Notes under the pieces: generated by a model
The model's database searches: none
Told to the model about the DNA's origin: nothing
The model's input: the letters and a program-made list of their open reading frames with translations, nothing else
Position numbers and translations under genes: made by a program
Origin: Halichondria panicea
Taxonomy: Eukaryota > Porifera > Demospongiae > Suberitida > Halichondriidae
DNA: 64,000 nucleotides
Reading direction: 5' to 3'
NCBI RefSeq assembly: GCF_963675165.1
Contig: NC_087390.1
Coordinates: forward strand, 4,101,301-4,165,300
Shown: in pieces, positions 1 through 12,099 of the stretch
Layout of the letters: every line of letters starts with the position of its first letter
Numbering within the stretch: the stretch's first letter is position 1

Positions 1-529
1 TTGCCCACGACACTATTAATTATTGCACCTTGGAATTATCTCTCCATGGTGGTAGCTCAGCCATGTCACTGTCTGGCAGAAGACTTGCAGATCCTGCCTG
101 GAAACACAATTATGTTATGTATATTGTTTCCAGGCAGGAATTAATATGTATATATAATTGTGTTTCCAGGCATCTGTACATATGGGCTAACATGGTTAAT
201 TATACCTTGTGTCATTGCTCCAGAGAACCACAGAGCGTCGCTGCTGCAAGGCCACACTGTAAAAACAAGTGGGTTGTTTCAACTGACACTCTCCAAATGA
301 CATGCTACACGTGTGTCAAATTGAAGGTGTGTCGTTGACCCACTTCTAGCGGGTCAGTTTCCAATTAATGCCATTTCAATCTCATAAAATAACAAAAATA
401 AATAATGACGAGTCTATAGCATAATTATAACTGATAATGAAACAAGTGTTCAGAAGTGTTTGCAAAAATTGCGTAAAATAATGGTGAAAAAAATATTATA
501 AGTTGTGAACGCATTGTACATACCTATTT
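1..529. other. AT-rich non-coding sequence
   Basis: No supported gene. A 22-base stretch with CCTGGAAACACAATTATGT near 97-115 recurs inverted near 160-180, a small foldback. Confidence 0.5.
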
Positions 530-1250
530 CGGACCAGTATTAAGATTCAGACAGCACTGTAAATGCCTTGACAACGACTAGAAAAAATAATCAGACCGCA
601 AAAATAAAAAGGATAGTCATGTAGAATAATAGCATACAAAATCCAATGTGTGTATGTGTTGTGGTGGTAAAACTGCTATAACAAATTAAATTGATAGGAA
701 ATGTACCTCAAATTTGTGCCGGCAGAATAATAATTCAGAATAATTATGCTGATGGCTAGAAAAAAGAATCAGACCGCACAAATAAAGCAGTTTGAGGATA
801 GCCTACATGTAACATTACAAATCCAATGTGTTGTGGCAAAAAATGTGGAAAAAAAATTATAACAAATTAAGGAAACGTTCATCAGGGGGACCAGTATTAA
901 GATTCAGACAGCTAGCTCACTTTGAGGGTGGTTAGGAAGGCCTACCTGCATGTGCCTGCATGTGTTGTGGCAAAAAATGTGGTACTTGTATGTACGGTTA
1001 TAATAATTATAACAAATTAAGGCCTCAAATTTGTGCCCTGACAGGGACCAGGGACCAGTATTAAGATTCAGACAGCTAGCTCACGGCCTACCTGCAGAAG
1101 AATAATTATGAGCTACAATAATAGTTATTTATTTATTAGTACTGTACCTTGACAACGGACAACGGTTAGTAAAAAGAATCAGACTGCACACATAAATGCC
1201 AGTGTATGTGTTGTGGCAAAAAATCTTAGCTATAACAATAGGAAACGTAT
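530..1250. repeat. degenerate tandem repeat, units of roughly 170-220 bases
   Basis: The phrase ACCAGTATTAAGATTCAGAC recurs at about 535, 891 and 1056. AGAATCAGACCGCA-like phrases recur at about 590, 766 and 1176, and TGTTGTGGCAAAAAAT at about 830, 963 and 1209. Units are diverged and partly deleted. No coding potential seen. Confidence 0.7.
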
Positions 1251-1682
1251 CACAATCGAAGGAGTCTGCCATTGTTGAGGAAGGAGAATTACTGACTCAT
1301 CAGCCGTAGAGTCTATCAATTCTGCAATAATTACATATTAATAAACTGTAGTTTCAGAGTTGAGGGTGGTTCCAGCAGTTCAATTCTTTGAAGTGTCTTG
1401 ACTGTACTGTACTATACTTGGTTGGCTAGCTACCATTTAAACAGTCTCACTCGTTGCTATGTCACATTTGTTGCCAGGGACATAATTATGAAGTATGATT
1501 TTTACAAGTGATTGTGTGTTTAATGTACATTTATATGTAATGTACATAAGAAAGGACACATGTGTAATGTGTCGTTTTCATTCAGTGGGTCAAAACGACA
1601 TACTTTTAGCTGTGATAAACCTTTCTGGAGGGCAGCTTGGCACATGTGTAACACGCTACACGCGTGCACATCTCTTTTTACA

Positions 1683-1905
1683 GTGCAGGGCTCACAGACG
1701 TCACTGCAGCAAGAGAGGGGCCAGGGTTCACATACGTCGCTGCAACCAGGGTTCACAGACGTCACTGCTGCGCAAGAGAGGGGCCAGGGTTCACAGACGT
1801 CGCTGCAACAAGAAGGCCAGGGTGGGTCGCTAGAGGGGCCAGGGTTGACAGACGTCGCTGCAACAAGAAGCGTCGCTGCTGCAAGAGAGGGGAGGGGCCA
1901 GCCAG
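1683..1905. repeat. GC-richer minisatellite, unit about 30-45 bases
   Basis: Repeats of a core GTTCACAGACGTC, CTGC-rich, followed by AAGAGAGGGGCCAGG, at least six copies. Open frames on both strands here are products of the repeat, not genes. A related single unit lies at about 225-250. Confidence 0.75.
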
Positions 1906-2099
1906 GGGTCACATCACACAGATTAGATGGAACCTGAGTTAGATGGTGCAACAACAATGCATATATTATAGCAATGGCCACAATGCACACATCATAATTA
2001 TCATCATAATTATAGCTAAATTTTACTCGTGTGCCGATGAGGTTAACATGGTGCACAAGGCACAGCTCAACATAACTGTCATGAGACTGTTGAGACTGT

Positions 2100-2480
2100 G
2101 TTATTTTTATGCCTAGAGGCGTAGCCGCACGAGGGATACGGTAAAGCTGACTGTGTGTGTGTGTCTGTTCCAGCTGTAACTGCTCAACGGTTGCAATGCG
2201 ACGAAAACTAACAGCTTCTATAGGCTTCTAGCCACGTTCTCTTGGATTTTGATTCGTGGATTAGCAAACTAAAGCTTCTTTCTCGAGTTATGGCTAGTTT
2301 GACTCACATTGAAGGCTGTTGCAGTCTCTTCAGAATCTTTCATAGCATCATCTGTCCGCACAAACTTTCTATTCAACATATGAGTTAGCCTTGCATTAAA
2401 GCGCTAGCTTTTTGTTAGCTACAAGACTCAGAAAATACCTGTTAAAACAGCTAGCTAGCAGTAGCCATTTGTGAAATTGA
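2100..2480. repeat. diverged copy of the TATGCCTCGGTGCGCATGCG foldback family
   Basis: Shares the internal phrase TTCTATAGGCTTCTAG, a TTGGATTTT-TTCGTGGATT block and TTCTCGAGTTATG with the element at 44216-45198. Ends are decayed. Confidence 0.55.
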
Positions 2481-2569
2481 TCTCTTTGGACACACCCTTT
2501 AATTATTCCTATGGATGTAATGCGCATGCGCGCTCATTCCCCAGATCCAGATCCTCCTAGCAGAATCAT

Positions 2570-2950
2570 AGTTTTCTTGAGGGTTCTTGAGGGCCTGGTA
2601 AGCCACAAAACACTACTATAGATAACAATATGTATGTACACAAGTCTTTTCTTCTTAAATATTATAATTATACACTGCATGAACTACAGATCCAATTTTC
2701 TTCTTTCTTGAGGTCCTGGTATTAAAGCCACATAATACAACAATAGATGCATGTAATAAGTCTTTTCTTCTCAGTGACTTTATATAGATAAGCTAACTTT
2801 ATGAAATAATTATGCACTTCCGCTTATAATTAATTGAAAACAAAATCTTCTTCTTTGTTGCTTCCTAGATCCTTGAGGTCCTGGTATAAGCAGCCACAAA
2901 ACACAACAATGATACCATAATTATACAATTGCAAGTCAGTTTTAGACAGA
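2570..2950. repeat. three diverged tandem units of about 135 bases
   Basis: CTTGAGG-CCTGGTA followed by AGCCACA-AA-AC-ACAATAG and AAGTCTTTTCTTCT recurs at about 2590, 2710 and 2875. Confidence 0.55.
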
Positions 2951-3141
2951 TTATTTTATACACTTTTTCCTCTTCTATACTTTCTCTTCTATACTTTTGA
3001 GCGAAAGCAAATCATGGCGAGAGGCATTAGCACAGCGCCAGCTTGAACACTAGTTTATGAAATAGGTACAGACCACAGACCATAGAAGTGGCACACGGGG
3101 GAGGGGGAATACCCCAATTTGTATTTATACTAGTTGTATGA

Positions 3142-3305
3142 TTGAGCATGATATCTAGCCAGTGCAGTGCATATAGCATGCCTGTCAGAGGTCGTGGAAG
3201 CAATCGCAAATCTGAAGAAGCGCTTTGTAATCCAGGTTGTAGTCGTTTGGAAACCCTGTGCAGAATGTCCTGGAGATGGCTGTACTTAGAGCAAATGCTG
3301 GGTCA
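3142..3305. repeat. dispersed repeat, second copy at 20555-20912
   Basis: A nearly identical stretch from GTGGAAGCAATCGCAAATCT through GTCCTGGAGA is also at 20804-20890. The copy at 20.5 kb has an insertion, including the 37-base tandem duplication, after the shared GCATATAGCATGC. Confidence 0.75.
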
Positions 3306-3425
3306 ATGCTGGGTCCATGTATTCAACTACTACATGTATTGCAACTACTAATAACAGAGAACAGAGAATGAAAGAGAATCATAGATTGAAGAGCTTACAT
3401 AAATAAATAAAATAATAAATAACCT

Positions 3426-4023
3426 TAGAGTACAAGGGGGTATTATGAGACCTCTAAATGTGTCTGACCCCCCTGTCTTGCAGTAATCTTGAGGGAGCTA
3501 AATAGCCTGTTCACTAACTATTATGGTCAATATGCTTTGCATGTAAGCAAAAAAATTAGTGACAGTGCTTTGTTTGCAGCTAATGCTAGCATTTTAGTGT
3601 TCAAAGTGGTTTGGGTATTATGAGACAGGGGGGGTATTTACGAGACACCATTGCAATTAATTAATTTTAACGCTAATTGGCTGTTCTAACATATCTGGAA
3701 CTTTTTGATATTAAAATAATATAGTGATTATTTTGCCTATAAAAACAGTTACTCCTGTTTTAACTGATACCTAGTGAATTTTACTACAAACATTTGGCAC
3801 CCACTTAAATTTGGTCAATTAAAAATGTTTTTTCCAATTAAATTCTGTACTTAAACAAACTATTGTGGTATCTCTGTCAACACAAGCATACAACTCCAAA
3901 TTTCTTTTGGAAAAAATACTAGAGTGGTAGTGCTATTAACTGCAGACAGAATAGCTGAAGCACTCCCGTTTTAAACAGCTGTCTCATAATTGGTTTCATC
4001 TCATAATACCCTCTTCTACTCTA
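3426..4023. mobile_element. TA-flanked MITE (mariner-like termini), 598 bases
   Basis: Termini TAGAGTACAAGGGGGTATTA and its inverse are imperfect inverted repeats starting and ending in TA, as expected for a Tc1/mariner-type TA target. No transposase frame. A near-identical copy (about five differences seen, including a 3-base indel) is at 59386-59980. Confidence 0.85.
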
Positions 4024-5326
4024 AGTGTTAGTGCGACTGGTAGTATTGAATGACAATGTTCTGTGTTCCTCGTTGAAGTTTGGTGAAGTTTGGTGCTGCT
4101 GCAATAGCGTGCTGGTGCTTGGTGGTGCTTGGAGAACAGTGGTGCTTGGAGAACAAGCTGGTGGTGCTCTTGGTGCTCTTGTGTTGGTCGTTTGTACATT
4201 CGGACAGCATCTTGGCTTTGATGACCAGCTGTTCGCCAATTGTTCTCTGTTGCACAGCTTATCTGCAAAAGACCATCCTCTGGGATAAGTGACATGTAGT
4301 CTCTTCAAGTCATCAAGGCAACTCCTTCTACCACTCATAGGCTGGCACCAACCTGACAATGTGATTTCTGAGGTGTGATTTGTGATGGTGACTTAATAGC
4401 ACTAACAATTGCAGTAGCTGCATTAGTCAATACATCTGCTACATTAATAGACTTCTATTTCGATGGCAGTAATGAGAGGTATTTGAGGTGGGATAGTGTA
4501 GTTGTCGTGACGCCCTTTACAAATCATCTTAGCCCAAAGCCGTAGTTGTCGGATTTATACCCTTTAGCTTTTTTAAAAATTACATCAGTAGAATCCTCTT
4601 CATTAGATCGAGGTGTGGATTCAGTTTTCCTTTTTTTCGTAACAGGTGGCTCTAAAACTTAGCATCACACCACAGTGTTATCTTCGAAGATGAAATCTCT
4701 TTTTTCGGTTTCCTTCTAGGTAGCGTAAGCCATCAATTATATCAACTGGGGTTTGCGCGCTTCTAAAGCTTGTTTTAAGTTTCTACATGAAGGTCTACTC
4801 CTCCTCTACAAGTACAACTAGTTTTATAAACTTTCTCACCTTGAAAGGGAGTCCATGCAGTCGTCAATTAGTTTGGGACAGTGGGACAGCTGCATTATTT
4901 TAGTACATAAATTAATAATATTATAGCTATAGTAAAAAATCAAATAAAAAAGCAAGCTACTGACGCAAGTTTCTGGTTAATGCAAACGCTCAAACATTTT
5001 ATCATCATCATAGCTGACTTACTACTTACCTGGAAGTCGATGGCTCTTGATATGCGTATGCTTGAGTCGAGTATAGCTTCTTTACAAAACTGGCACAAGG
5101 GCGAAAGTACGGATTACCGTTACATTACTAGCCTAGTCGATAATTGATTGATGATTGGCCGATAATAGGTATAGGTCGATAATCGATGCTTTACGCTAAC
5201 CCACCAGAAAATCTGCAGTTGATGGCACATCATCGGGGAACGACTCATGCTAACGGTGACTTGAACATTCTGGATACCCCATGCCACATATGCACTAAAT
5301 AGTCACTTTTCTTCTTAGGATTATTA
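4024..5326. other. non-coding, with a short TGGTGCTTGG minisatellite
   Basis: At about 4080-4190 the phrase TGGTGCTTGGAGAACA and TGGTGCTCT repeat. Small open frames on both strands here are repeat-derived. The remainder shows nothing I can support. Confidence 0.5.
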
Positions 5327-5568
5327 TTTTGAGATGATAGTATTTTGAGATGATAGTTGTAAGAAGAATTAGAGCCTGTTACACATTCATCACATTCATT
5401 ATCTTTATCGGCTGTAGGTGGTATCTCTTCAGCAGATGATGGATTGCTTTTGAGATGATAGTATTTTGAGATGATAGTTGTAAGAAGAATTAGAGCCTGT
5501 TACACATTCATCACATTCATTATCTTTATCGGCTGTAGGTGGTATCTCTTCAGCACATGATGGATTGC
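5327..5568. repeat. 121-base tandem duplication
   Basis: Two adjacent copies offset by 121 bases with only one difference noticed (GCAGATGATGG versus GCACATGATGG). Each copy itself starts with a short repeat of TTTTGAGATGATAG. Confidence 0.8.
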
Positions 5569-5700
5569 CCACAGCCACCAGCTTGAGAAGAATCATTTGG
5601 TAGAGGACAACTGTAGGGTTGGAAAATGCACCACCATACCAGTTGAACTGGTCATTCGTTCTTGCAGGATCCATTAACACTTCAACACTGAAAGAACTAG
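5429..5700 (-). pseudogene. possible orphan coding fragment, unidentified
   Basis: A minus-strand frame opening after a pyrimidine tract and AG (near 5690) reads VEVLMDPARTNDQFNWYGG, then a hydrophobic stretch, and runs into the 121-base duplication. Composition looks protein-like but I recognise no family and find no adjoining exon. It may be a transposon or gene remnant. Confidence 0.25.
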
Positions 5701-5859
5701 TACTACAGGTGTGCATAACTGCTTAAACTAATCTAATTTGTGGCCTAGCTGAGACTTCCTTGTTTGGAAGTTGCTCTGTGGTTGTATACCTAAAAACCCT
5801 GTATACACTTTTTCAATACAATTGTGGTTTTATACAATAATTATTGTGGCATTTATGTT

Positions 5860-6000
5860 ATCTGTATTACAGAGTTATTGAGTACATTGCTAGTAAATAT
5901 TATGAACCTGAAGAGAAGAGAGCTAGAGTATGGAATGCTAGACTTTCAAGTCAAGACAAAGGAGACTGAACAAATCAATATCAATGTAGAGGATTAATCT
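5860..6000 (+). pseudogene. possible terminal coding fragment, unidentified
   Basis: After an acceptor-like TATTACAG at ~5873 the plus frame reads RVIEYIASKYYEPEEKRARV and stops within 20 codons. Protein-like composition, no identified partner exon. Confidence 0.25.
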
Positions 6001-6501
6001 AGATCTATATCTAATCTGTACCAACTAATTATTGGTGTATATATATACACGTGCTAATAATTCAGGATTGTTGTATATATAACTGGTACATGGTGTCTTC
6101 TATCCATGGTGCATGTGTTTGCTCTCAGTTTATCATAGAAATCGCTCTGGGTTGCAATTGCCAGGGTTCAAGGTGAGTTATGTAACAATCAAAATTATGA
6201 AACAATTCTTTTTATTATATAATTATTAGGAGTATTATATATTAGGAGTGCAGACATGTGTATATGTGCATGACAGCCGGCACTAACGAATTTCCTAGAA
6301 AATCAACTAACACTTAGTAGTGTCCGCCTGTCCAACAACAAGAGTCATGGCTTATTTCACCTCTTAGTTGGAGACTCTCTTAGTTGGAGACTCGCTGACA
6401 CTGACCAGCAAAAACTCAGACGGCATTAATTTTGGTAAGGCTTTGAAAAGAAGAAACTATCAAGGTTCCCAAAATCAAGGCAGGAGACCCCTCGAAGTGA
6501 G

Positions 6502-6622
6502 ATAGTGTGCATATCTGTAGTAGCATAAGGCCTGACTCGTGGAACGACATGGTGCAGTGTGATGGCTGCGACAGGTGGTACCCGTGTCCATTCAGTGACT
6601 GGCACTGTAAAGACTGCAAATA
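6502..6622 (+). pseudogene. PHD-finger-like C-terminal fragment
   Basis: The plus frame reads MVQCDGCDRWYPCP, then SDWHCKDCK and stop. This is the second half of a PHD finger (C-x2-C, aromatic W, W-x-C-x2-C) with the expected His replaced. An upstream in-frame stop about 20 codons before shows it is not a complete gene. PHD ends occur in several eukaryotic transposon proteins, so this is probably a transposon remnant. Confidence 0.4.
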
Positions 6623-7439
6623 GAAATAGCTAGTTTTAAGAGGGGGCCCAAAATTTTAAAATTCTAGGCCCGGGGGGGGTGCCTAACATTTTATGACACC
6701 GGGCCTTGCTCAAAGGGATTTGGATGTAACGGGGTCACAGTGCGAACTCACTCATAAATCAAATTTGCATAATGATGTGATAATGATCACTAATGTACAA
6801 CGCTAGTAGGCATGCGCATTTTCTACTAGTTGCGGTTACGACAAGATTGCCCTGAATGCGTGGGAGAGTACTTTACGTCATGACTTGTAGTGAAAGCACC
6901 GCAGGTGCTGATGCGAGATGCCAAAGCTACAACTATACAGTGCCTAGGGAGTAGAATACAAACTTAAGAGTATCTTTGAGTTTGGAACATTTCTAAGCTG
7001 GTGAATGAATAAGCTACAAACATATTCAAAAATATTTCTCTAAAACATTGGATCATTTAGGTGAACGGGGATGATTGTATCTCTGGAAATAAAAGTTTCT
7101 AAAAAAATTGCTTCTACCACATGTGTAAAAAAAATAGACCTTAGCCGATTAAATCTCTCCCTAAGCACCCAAAAACACAGTACGAAACAGCGTGTGTACC
7201 GATTTTAATTCATGCATATGTTAGCTCACTGATGTTAAGTCACTATAATAATTTGTTGCTGTTGTAAAAACAACCACATACCCACCACTGCTTTATGTAC
7301 ATCAGTGCACACGGTATGCCTAGTCTCAATTAACTCATTCCATGAGTTTTGGACGCTTGGGTATGATGGTGCTGATATATTCCCACCTCCCTTCTTGCTT
7401 GCTTGTTGTGTTGATGTTGTGTTTCTTGGCAAATTCCTT
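6623..7439. other. non-coding interval before the GT array
   Basis: Contains short G and C runs at about 6645-6705. No supported gene. Confidence 0.4.
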
Positions 7440-9275
7440 TGCCGGCTGTGTGTGGGGTGTGGCTGTGTGGTGTGTGTGGTGTGTGCAAGCCGTGTGTGTG
7501 TGTGTGGGGGGGGTGTGCACGCCGTGTTTATGTGTGTGTAGTGTGTGTGTATGTGGGGGGGTGTGCACGCCGTGTGTGTGTGTGTGTTGTATATTTGGGG
7601 TGTGTGTGTGGTGTGTGTTGTGTGTGTGGGGGGGCCGTGTCTGTGAGGTGGGAGTGTGCACGCCGAGTGTGTGTGGTGTGTGAGTGTGTTGTGTTGTGTG
7701 CATGCGTGTGTTGTGTGGGTGAGAGTGTGTGTTTTGTAGTGTGTGAGTGTGAGTGTTGTGTGTGTATGCCCGTGTATGTGGTGGGGCCGTGTGTGTGTGG
7801 GGGTGTGCATGCCGTGTGTGTGGGGTGTGTGTGTAGGGGGCTGTCTGTGTGTGTTGTGTGTGTGTGGGGGGGAATGGAGGTGTGCACGCCGTGTGTTGTG
7901 TGGTGTGTGGCGGGGAGGGTCCATGTGTGTGTAGTGTGTGTGTGTGTATGCACGCCGTGATGGTATGTCGTGTGTGTAGTGTGCAAGTGTGTGTAGTGTG
8001 CAAGCCGTGTGTGTGTGGGGGGGTGTGCACGCTGTGTGTATGTGTGGAGGGGGCCGTGTGTGTGTGTGTGTGCGTGTGTGTGTGTGTAGTGTGTGCGTGT
8101 GTGTGTGTGGTGTGGTGGTTGTGCACGCTGTTTGTGTGTGTGTGGTATGTGTGTATGTGTATGTGGGGGGTGTGTGGTGTGTGTGAGTGTGTGTGAGGAG
8201 GGGGTGTGCAGTGTATGTGTGGTGTGTACGCCGTGTTTGTGTGTGTGTGTGTGGGGGGTGTGCACGCAAGTGTGGGTGTGTGTGTGTGGAGGGGTGTGCA
8301 TGCGAGTGTGGGTGTGTGTGTGGAGGGGGTGTGCACACTGTGTGTGTGTGTGTTTGTGGGGGGGTGTGTGTGCCGTGTCCGTGTGTGTGTGTGTGTGCAT
8401 GCCGTGTTTGTGTGTGTGGGACACCCCACACTGTGTGTGTGTGTGTTTGGTTTGCACGCCATGTTTATGTGTGTTGGAGGGGGTGTGGGGTGTGTGTGTG
8501 TGTGTGCACGCGGTGTGTACGCGTGTGTGGAGGGTGTGTGTGTGGGGGGGGTGTGCACGCCGTGTTTGTGTGGAGTGTGTGGAGTGTTGTGTGTGTGTGG
8601 TGTGCACGCCGTGTTTGTATGTGTGTGTGTGGGGGTGCACGCGGCCGTGTGTGTGGGGAGGGGCCGTTTGTTGTGTGCGTGTGTGTGGTGTGTGCATGTG
8701 TGTGTGGGGGGTGTGCACGCCGTGTTTATTTGTGTATGTGTGTGGTTTTTGTGTGTGTTGTGTGTGTGTGGGGGCCGTGTTTGTTTGTGTATGTGTGTGT
8801 GGTTTTTGTGTGTGGAGTGTGTGTGGAGTGAGTGTGTGTTGTGTGTGTATGGGGGGTGTGCACGCCGTGTTTGTTTGTGTATGTGTGTGGTTTTTGTGTG
8901 TGTGTGTGTTGTGTGTGTGGTGTGTTTGTGTGGTGTGTTGTGTGTGTGTGTATGGGGGGGTTGTGCACGCCTGTGTGTGTGTGGTGTGCGTGCCGTGTGT
9001 TGTGTGTGTGTGTAGGGGGGGTTGTGCACGCCGCATGTGTGTTGTGTGTGTGTCTGTATGTGTGTGTGTCTGTATGTGTGTGTGGTGTGTGTGTGGTGTG
9101 TGTGTAGGGGGGGTTGTGCACGCCGCGTGTGTGTGGTGCGTTGTGTGGGTGTGTGGTGTGTGTGTGCGTGTGTGTGTGTTGGGGGGGTGTGCACGCTGCC
9201 TGTGTTTGTGTGTGTGCGTGGTTTTTGTGTGTGTAGAGTGTGTGTTTGGTGTGTGTGTTGTGTGTGGAAAATGAA
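7440..9275. repeat. about 1.8 kb (GT)n-rich array with an embedded GTGCACGCCGTGT minisatellite
   Basis: The plus strand is GT with periodic G6-8 runs, followed by GTGCACGCCGTGT or variants roughly every 40-110 bases, about two dozen times. Frames are open over hundreds of codons on both strands only because CACA/GTGT repeats lack stop codons; I do not regard any as genes. Confidence 0.9.
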
Positions 9276-9305
9276 TAGCATAGTCTTACGTCTTATAGTA
9301 TAGTA

Positions 9306-9533
9306 TACCGTATAGCTCGAAATGTTCGAGGGGCTTAATTTTCGCGGATTTCGTGGGTAGCAATCCTACACGAAAATTAAGTCCACGAAAATTGAATTAC
9401 CTGCTAAAACGTGCAAAGATTTAAAGGCATGGCTTCCGGTAAACAGTCATTCCGCGAACATTGTGCAACGAAAATACTTTTAGAGGCTAATCCACGAAAT
9501 ATAAGTGCCTCGAAAATTTCGCGCTATACGGTA
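9306..9533. mobile_element. MITE of the TACCGTATAGC family
   Basis: Starts TACCGTATAGCTCGAAAT and ends TTTCGCGCTATACGGTA, an inverted repeat. Its right part lies inside the 415-base tandem duplication, so a second right end occurs at about 9948. Confidence 0.75.
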
Positions 9534-10223
9534 GTTATCACTTTTTATTATCACTTTTTGTACTCATTATAATTATAATTGCATGTACATGGTTTTTATC
9601 ATTTAGTATTCAGTAATTTATGTACTCAGTAACTCAGTAGTTTTGCTCACCTATGAAAAAAAGAACTTAGGAAGCTTGAGAACGAGATGACAACCCGACC
9701 ATTCACAGGACTCGAGTCTGTCGTCACGTGTGGTACACACCAAACACCAACGCCCGAGGTCACTCCGTATGCGTTGTAACTCGCTAAATACCTTGGCATC
9801 ACCCAAATGAATTACCTGCTAAAACGTGCAAAGATTTAAAGGCATGGCTTCCGGTAAACAGTCATTCCGCGAACATTGTGCAACGAAAATACTTTTAGAG
9901 GCTAATCCACGAAATATAAGTGCCTCGAAAATTTCGCGCTATACGGTAGTTATCACTTTTTATTATCACTTTTTGTACTCATTATAATTATAATTGCATG
10001 TACATGGTTTTTATCATTTAGTATTCAGTAATTTATGTACTCAGTAACTCAGTAGTTTTGCTCACCTATGAAAAAAAGAACTTAGGAAGCTTGAGAACGA
10101 GATGACAACCCGACCATTCACAGGACTCGAGTCTGTCGTCACGTGTGGTACACACCAAACACCAACGCCCGAGGTCACTCCGTATGCGTTGTAACTCGCT
10201 AAATACCTTGGCATCACCCAAAT
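9394..10223. repeat. 415-base perfect tandem duplication
   Basis: Copies 9394-9808 and 9809-10223; no difference seen by eye. Each copy has a MITE end and a fragment of a Gypsy-like frame. Confidence 0.85.
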
Positions 10224-10331
10224 GTCCTGCCTCAATGTACCAACATGGTACAACACATCGTCTTCCAGCATGTACTGGGTCCGAGTTAAAAGTAACGTCT
10301 TGGACGTCGTCGGGTAGTATCCGTGCAGCAC
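10062..10331 (-). pseudogene. Ty3/Gypsy integrase N-terminal remnant
   Basis: Minus-strand reading gives LEDDVLYHVG followed by WVMPR, the usual start of the Gypsy integrase zinc-binding region. In a shifted frame GHLGDAKVFSELQ and a C-x2-C follow. The frame change shows decay. A partial duplicate lies at about 9660-9808. Confidence 0.5.
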
Positions 10332-11200
10332 TAATTTTATTCATTGCCATGTAGATGATGTAGATATGTAGATGTTTCATAATGTTTATTAATGTTCATA
10401 AGGTCAATGTATTTTGCTGCTAGAACTATCTTTGGCAACAAATACGGCGGACTTAAACAAGGCCCTCAAAAGAAACTATTTTGTGTATCTCAAGAATACA
10501 ATAACTCTTACTCTTCCCATCAAGGATACTAGTACCTAGCTATGAGATGTTCATCTAGCCTTGTTTGGCAGTTCACTGTGGTCCGGGGATTCATCGTTAC
10601 AAGGCATCTGCGTTGTATGTCCAGCACGATGGGATGTCCAACTCTTGTATGGCCATCCCTGTGTTCAGTAGGGACTTCAGGGGATGGCCATACAGGTAGG
10701 CCCTAATCGGCAACATTTGGAATAAAACGTCGGATATGAGGGAGCGTTTTCACAGTGGCTGGACTGCGATCAGTTTACGTCTTCCAGTTGGGCAAACTTG
10801 CACTTCTTCGGCTTGAGCCAGCATGTCGGAGTCGGTCGAAGACTTGGATTATATTTTTCCGATGTTCCTCCAGGTCTGGTCTCTACACCAAAACAGTTCT
10901 TTCCCACTCAAAACTATTTCCCTATTTCCATTATGTTTCTGAATTCGTACAGACCAGAGTAAGACCTGCAGAAGCACGAGCTCAAGTCAACACAGAATCG
11001 AAGGTCTCTAGCTCGCAGGATTACACTTCGCACTGGCTTTCTGAGGGCAAATGGTGTTCTGCTGCCAAACGGGAGGTATGATGTGCGACAACATTGGTGG
11101 TCGCTGTGAGGAAAACAACCAATCCTTCCCCGTGAGTACATCTTGATCGGCAACTCTGGTTGTCTGTTGGACGGTGTACTTTTGTCTGCTTCCAGTAACA
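10332..11200. other. intergenic, no supported gene
   Basis: Open frames on both strands near 10755-11213 overlap and show no recognisable domain. Possibly retroelement-derived because of the flanking Gypsy pieces. Confidence 0.35.
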
Positions 11201-11395
11201 GTAGAGAAGTCACTTCCTCCGTGTTTGTTTCGTTGGTTCAATCTTGAGTAGGCCTGCCTCTGTGTTTGTTTCCTTGATAGTCGGCCTGTTTCTAGCAATG
11301 GTAGAGAAGTTACTTGTTGTTTGTCGGCCTGTTTCAAGCAATGGTAGAGAAGTTATTTCGTAGAGAAGGTAGAGAAGTTACCTCCTCTCCTTGTG
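11190..11395. repeat. short degenerate tandem repeat around GGTAGAGAAGTTAC
   Basis: GTAGAGAAGT(C/T)AC recurs at about 11201, 11300, 11343 and 11370, with CGGCCTGTTTC(T/A)AGCAATG at about 11282 and 11324. Confidence 0.55.
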
Positions 11396-11539
11396 ATTGG
11401 GGATCACTAAGTATACCTTCTGGTATAGCAACAATAATAGCTTGGGTTGGCCTAATAGCACCTGGTGTGGGGCATCCTTCTGCACCCTCCTTGGGAGACT
11501 CTGAACTGAGCCTGTGATCCCTGTCTATGGCCCCTCAAG

Positions 11540-11930
11540 CTTACGATGAATACGATTGGAGGTCATTCCTCAACACTTGCATGGCGAAGAAAGCGATATA
11601 ATGCGAGCCTGTGTCAATCAGGGCTTCAGTATTGACTCCGTTCACCCCCAACATGGCGGTTCATTCTCTCTCGGCTGCATGTACTTCAGTTCGGTCACCT
11701 TCTCCTGAAGTGATTGATCTTCACTCTTGTCTTTTTTTGGTTGTCTTGCCACAATTGTAACAGGTTCGATTTTCCCCAGATGGAGGGGGTGGTTGAGTGG
11801 AGCATGGGTCAGCAGGCTTCGGATATGGGCTTTGCATAACATTGCATACCAATGTCCCCACAATTTTCTCAGCCAGTTTTAGTAGTTTCATTCCAAATTC
11901 TTGTCCACAAACATAAAGTGACATAAAGTG
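11540..11930 (-). pseudogene. Gypsy-type gag zinc knuckle and aspartic protease remnant
   Basis: The minus frame gives CYNCGK, a partial CCHC knuckle, at about 11745-11765. A second frame gives ALIDTGSHY at about 11590-11620, the retropepsin active-site motif, soon followed by a stop. Frames differ, so the copy is broken. Confidence 0.55.
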
Positions 11931-12099
11931 AAGAAGTGAGGGTGTGTGCTAACAAAGGTACGACTACAAAGAGATGAATAAAGTAGTAGCGCATTGTATT
12001 GATATAATAACGGAAAACTGACTAATAAAGTAAAGTGTGTACCCGACGTAGTGGGGGAAACAGTGGGTGGTGACGTGTTCAAATTAGCGGTTGGTGTGT

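Noticed and set aside
1520..2056. 178-codon minus-strand frame and overlapping plus-strand frames
   Set aside because: They follow the minisatellite unit on both strands and show no domain.
7335..9281. Open frames up to 648 codons in the GT array, rich in His and Thr on the minus strand
   Set aside because: The frames are open only because CA/GT repeats have no stop codons. All three frames on both strands behave alike.
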